Position numbers and translations under genes: made by a program
DNA from: Porphyromonas asaccharolytica DSM 20707
GTDB lineage: Bacteria; Bacteroidota; Bacteroidia; Bacteroidales; Porphyromonadaceae
Direction of reading: 5' to 3'
Assembly: GCF_000212375.1 (NCBI RefSeq)
Contig: NC_015501.1
Span: 868,001 to 932,000 of the forward strand
DNA length: 64,000 nucleotides
The notes under the pieces: generated by a model
What the model saw: the letters and a program-made list of their open reading frames with translations, nothing else
Databases searched by the model: none
Told to the model about the DNA's origin: nothing
Part shown: in pieces, positions 62,350 to 64,000 of the stretch
Position numbering within the stretch: the first letter of the stretch is position 1
How the letters are laid out: every line of letters begins with the position of its first letter

Positions 62350-63537
62350 TTAGTCCTCTAGAGCTGTGATCTGACCAGCACCGACGGTACGACCACCCTC
62401 GCGGATAGCGAAGCGTAGACCTACGCTACAAGCTACTGGAGAGATGAGCTTGACATCGATGGTGACGTTATCACCAGGCATAACCATCTCTACACCCTCT
62501 GGGAGTGTGATCTCGCCCGTTACGTCTAGCGTACGGATGTAGAACTGAGGACGGTACTTGTTGTGGAATGGTGTGTGACGACCACCCTCTTCCTTCTTCA
62601 GGATATAGACCTCAGCCTTGAAGTGATCGTGAGGCTTGACCTGACCTGGGTGTGCTAGGACCATACCGCGCTTGATCTCGTCCTTGTCGATACCACGGAG
62701 TAGGAGACCTACGTTATCACCAGCTTCACCCTCATCAAGGATCTTGCGGAACATTTCCACGCCAGTTACGACGCTCTTCTTACCCTCAGCACCTAGACCG
62801 ATGATCTGAACCTCATCGTTGACCTTAACGACACCAGTCTCGATACGACCAGTAGCGACAGTACCACGACCTGTGATAGAGAATACGTCCTCTACAGGCA
62901 TTAGGAAAGGCTTGTCGATGTCGCGCTCAGGTAGTGGGATCCAAGTGTCTACAGCCTCCATGAGCTCCATAACCTTCTCTACCCACTTAGGCTCACCATT
63001 GAGAGCACCAAGAGCAGAACCACGGATGACAGGAGTGTTGTCGCCGTCAAAGTCATAGAAGCTTAGTAGCTCACGCATATCCATCTCTACGAGCTCGAGC
63101 ATCTCCTCGTCATCAACAAGGTCGCACTTGTTCATAAAGACAACTAGACGAGGTACGTTGACCTGACGTGCTAGTAGGATGTGCTCACGCGTCTGAGGCA
63201 TAGGACCATCAGTTGCAGCAACTACGATGATAGCACCGTCCATCTGAGCAGCACCAGTAACCATGTTCTTGACATAGTCGGCGTGGCCCGGGCAGTCTAC
63301 GTGTGCGTAGTGACGATTTGCTGTCTCGTACTCAACGTGTGAAGAGTTGATGGTGATACCACGCTCCTTCTCCTCAGGTGCGTTGTCGATAGAGTCGAAC
63401 GAACGAGCCTCTGTAAAGCCTGCGTCAGCCAACACCTTGGTGATTGCTGCGGTGAGCGTAGTCTTACCGTGGTCTACGTGACCGATGGTACCGATGTTGA
63501 CGTGTGGTTTCGTCCTTTGAAAATGTTCTTTAGCCAT
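62350..63537 (-). CDS. tuf: Elongation factor Tu
   Basis: This 395-aa GTPase delivers aminoacyl-tRNA to the ribosome. G1 is GHVDHGKTT (residues 19-27), G3 is [10 protein letters not shown] near 81, and G4 is MNKCDLVDD near 136. The C-terminal domain II/III motifs ([37 protein letters not shown]) are present. It is preceded by tRNA-Thr and tRNA-Tyr. The EF-Tu gene seems unique in this window. Confidence 0.98.
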   Translation of the reverse strand: MAKEHFQRTKPHVNIGTIGHVDHGKTTLTAAITKVLADAGFTEARSFDSIDNAPEEKERGITINSSHVEYETANRHYAHVDCPGHADYVKNMVTGAAQMDGAIIVVAATDGPMPQTREHILLARQVNVPRLVVFMNKCDLVDDEEMLELVEMDMRELLSFYDFDGDNTPVIRGSALGALNGEPKWVEKVMELMEAVDTWIPLPERDIDKPFLMPVEDVFSITGRGTVATGRIETGVVKVNDEVQIIGLGAEGKKSVVTGVEMFRKILDEGEAGDNVGLLLRGIDKDEIKRGMVLAHPGQVKPHDHFKAEVYILKKEEGGRHTPFHNKYRPQFYIRTLDVTGEITLPEGVEMVMPGDNVTIDVKLISPVACSVGLRFAIREGGRTVGAGQITALED

Positions 63538-63620
63538 AACCTTGTTCTTATGTTTGTCTTAATCTTATTCGTTGCAAGGAGCATCCACCCTCTCGAGGAG
63601 CTAGGTGCTGCCATATTTAG

Positions 63621-63692
<72 letters not shown>

Positions 63693-63703
63693 ATATTGAT
63701 CTG

Positions 63704-63786
63704 TGGGCAGTGATGGATTCGAACCACCGTAGGCTTACGCCAGCTGAGTTACAGTCAGCCCCATTTGGCCACTCTGGTAACTGCCC
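63704..63786 (-). tRNA. tRNA-Tyr(GTA)
   Basis: An 83-nt cloverleaf with acceptor GGGCAGT/ACTGCCC, anticodon arm GCTGA CTGTAAC TCAGC giving GTA, a long class II variable arm, and T-loop GGTTCGAATCC. It is 11 bp upstream of tRNA-Thr and the first gene of the operon. Confidence 0.95.
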
Positions 63787-63860
63787 GATTGCTACTTCAG
63801 TTTGTGCTGCCTAGTCACTTTTCACACTTGAGAAAGATGAATGGCGTCACAAACTGAGTG

Positions 63861-63891
63861 CAAATGTACAAACTATTTTGGAAACACCAAA
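63861..63891 (-). promoter_or_regulatory. Promoter of the tRNA-Tyr/tRNA-Thr/tuf operon
   Basis: On the minus strand TTTG (63888-63891), a 19-bp gap and TACATTTG (63861-63868) give a full Bacteroidota promoter, 75 bp upstream of tRNA-Tyr. I see no gene in 63892-64000. Confidence 0.75.
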
Positions 63892-64000
63892 ACTTTCGGG
63901 CAACTTTCTTTTCAAAAAGAGCGTTTCGAGAGTATGTAGTGCGTAGTAGATAGTGGATGATGAGGGTTTACTCCAGATCTTGATTAGCGTTGCTCACTAC

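Overview
The window (about 64 kb) looks like the chromosome of an anaerobic Bacteroidota bacterium, most likely Porphyromonas (asaccharolytica/uenonis-like; an inference from gene content, not from a search). Supporting signs are many TAnnTTTG -7 promoter boxes (often TACCTTTG), no obvious Shine-Dalgarno sequences, type IX secretion C-terminal domains (CTDs), a Porphyromonas-like Fe/Mn superoxide dismutase, and a monomeric [FeFe]-hydrogenase with its hydE/G/F maturation genes.

Layout. 1-6.1 kb is housekeeping: purH (cut by the left edge), mdh, sodB, rplY (L25/Ctc), rpsA. 6.1-21.5 kb is accessory DNA built as a nest of mobile elements. An ISAs1-family element (6133-21484, 10-bp target duplication GATTAGGAGT) has been split by a 14-kb composite transposon (6189-20212, 9-bp duplication ATTCGAGAG). 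The two ends of that transposon are a decayed IS4-family IS and a 210-bp MITE made from the same IS. Its cargo has two modules. Module A holds two DUF262 (GmrSD/ParB-like nuclease fold) genes, the second broken by an ISL3-family IS with an 8-bp duplication CGCTTTCT. Module B has its own promoter and is a tightly overlapping operon: a DUF6557-like protein (nonsense-interrupted), three unrecognised proteins including a small membrane protein, a 1464-aa strawberry-notch-type helicase, and an LPD23-like HExxH metallopeptidase-type protein. This is the best candidate in the window for an undescribed system, probably defensive or derived from a phage or conjugative element; its function cannot be read from the sequence.

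21.5-36.2 kb returns to core genes: a small CTD protein, pheS, nth, prfA-purM, a secreted glucosaminidase/LysM protein, an ABC-F protein with a degenerate second ATP site, ruvX, def, a TPR protein, a second ABC-F protein and an MsbA-like ABC exporter. 36.4-41.6 kb is the hydA-hydE-hydG-hydF operon on the minus strand. 41.8-42.3 kb is a tRNA-Gln/Gln/Val cluster with promoter and terminator. 42.4-49.6 kb encodes exported surface proteins (two leucine-rich-repeat proteins, a fibronectin-like protein, an S41 peptidase and a CTD gene remnant). 50.1-63.9 kb is the classical minus-strand operon tRNA-Tyr, tRNA-Thr, tuf, tRNA-Trp, secE, nusG, rplK, rplA, rplJ, rplL, rpoB, rpoC.

Two kinds of dispersed repeat stand out. 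One is a modular intergenic element (three copies) built from TCCACGTGGA palindromes and a tandem ATGAAACTTCGGAGGAATCA unit. The other is a 7-bp-periodic repeat (TTAGNNN, equal to CYAAYNN on the other strand) seen between genes and also inside one ABC-F coding sequence.
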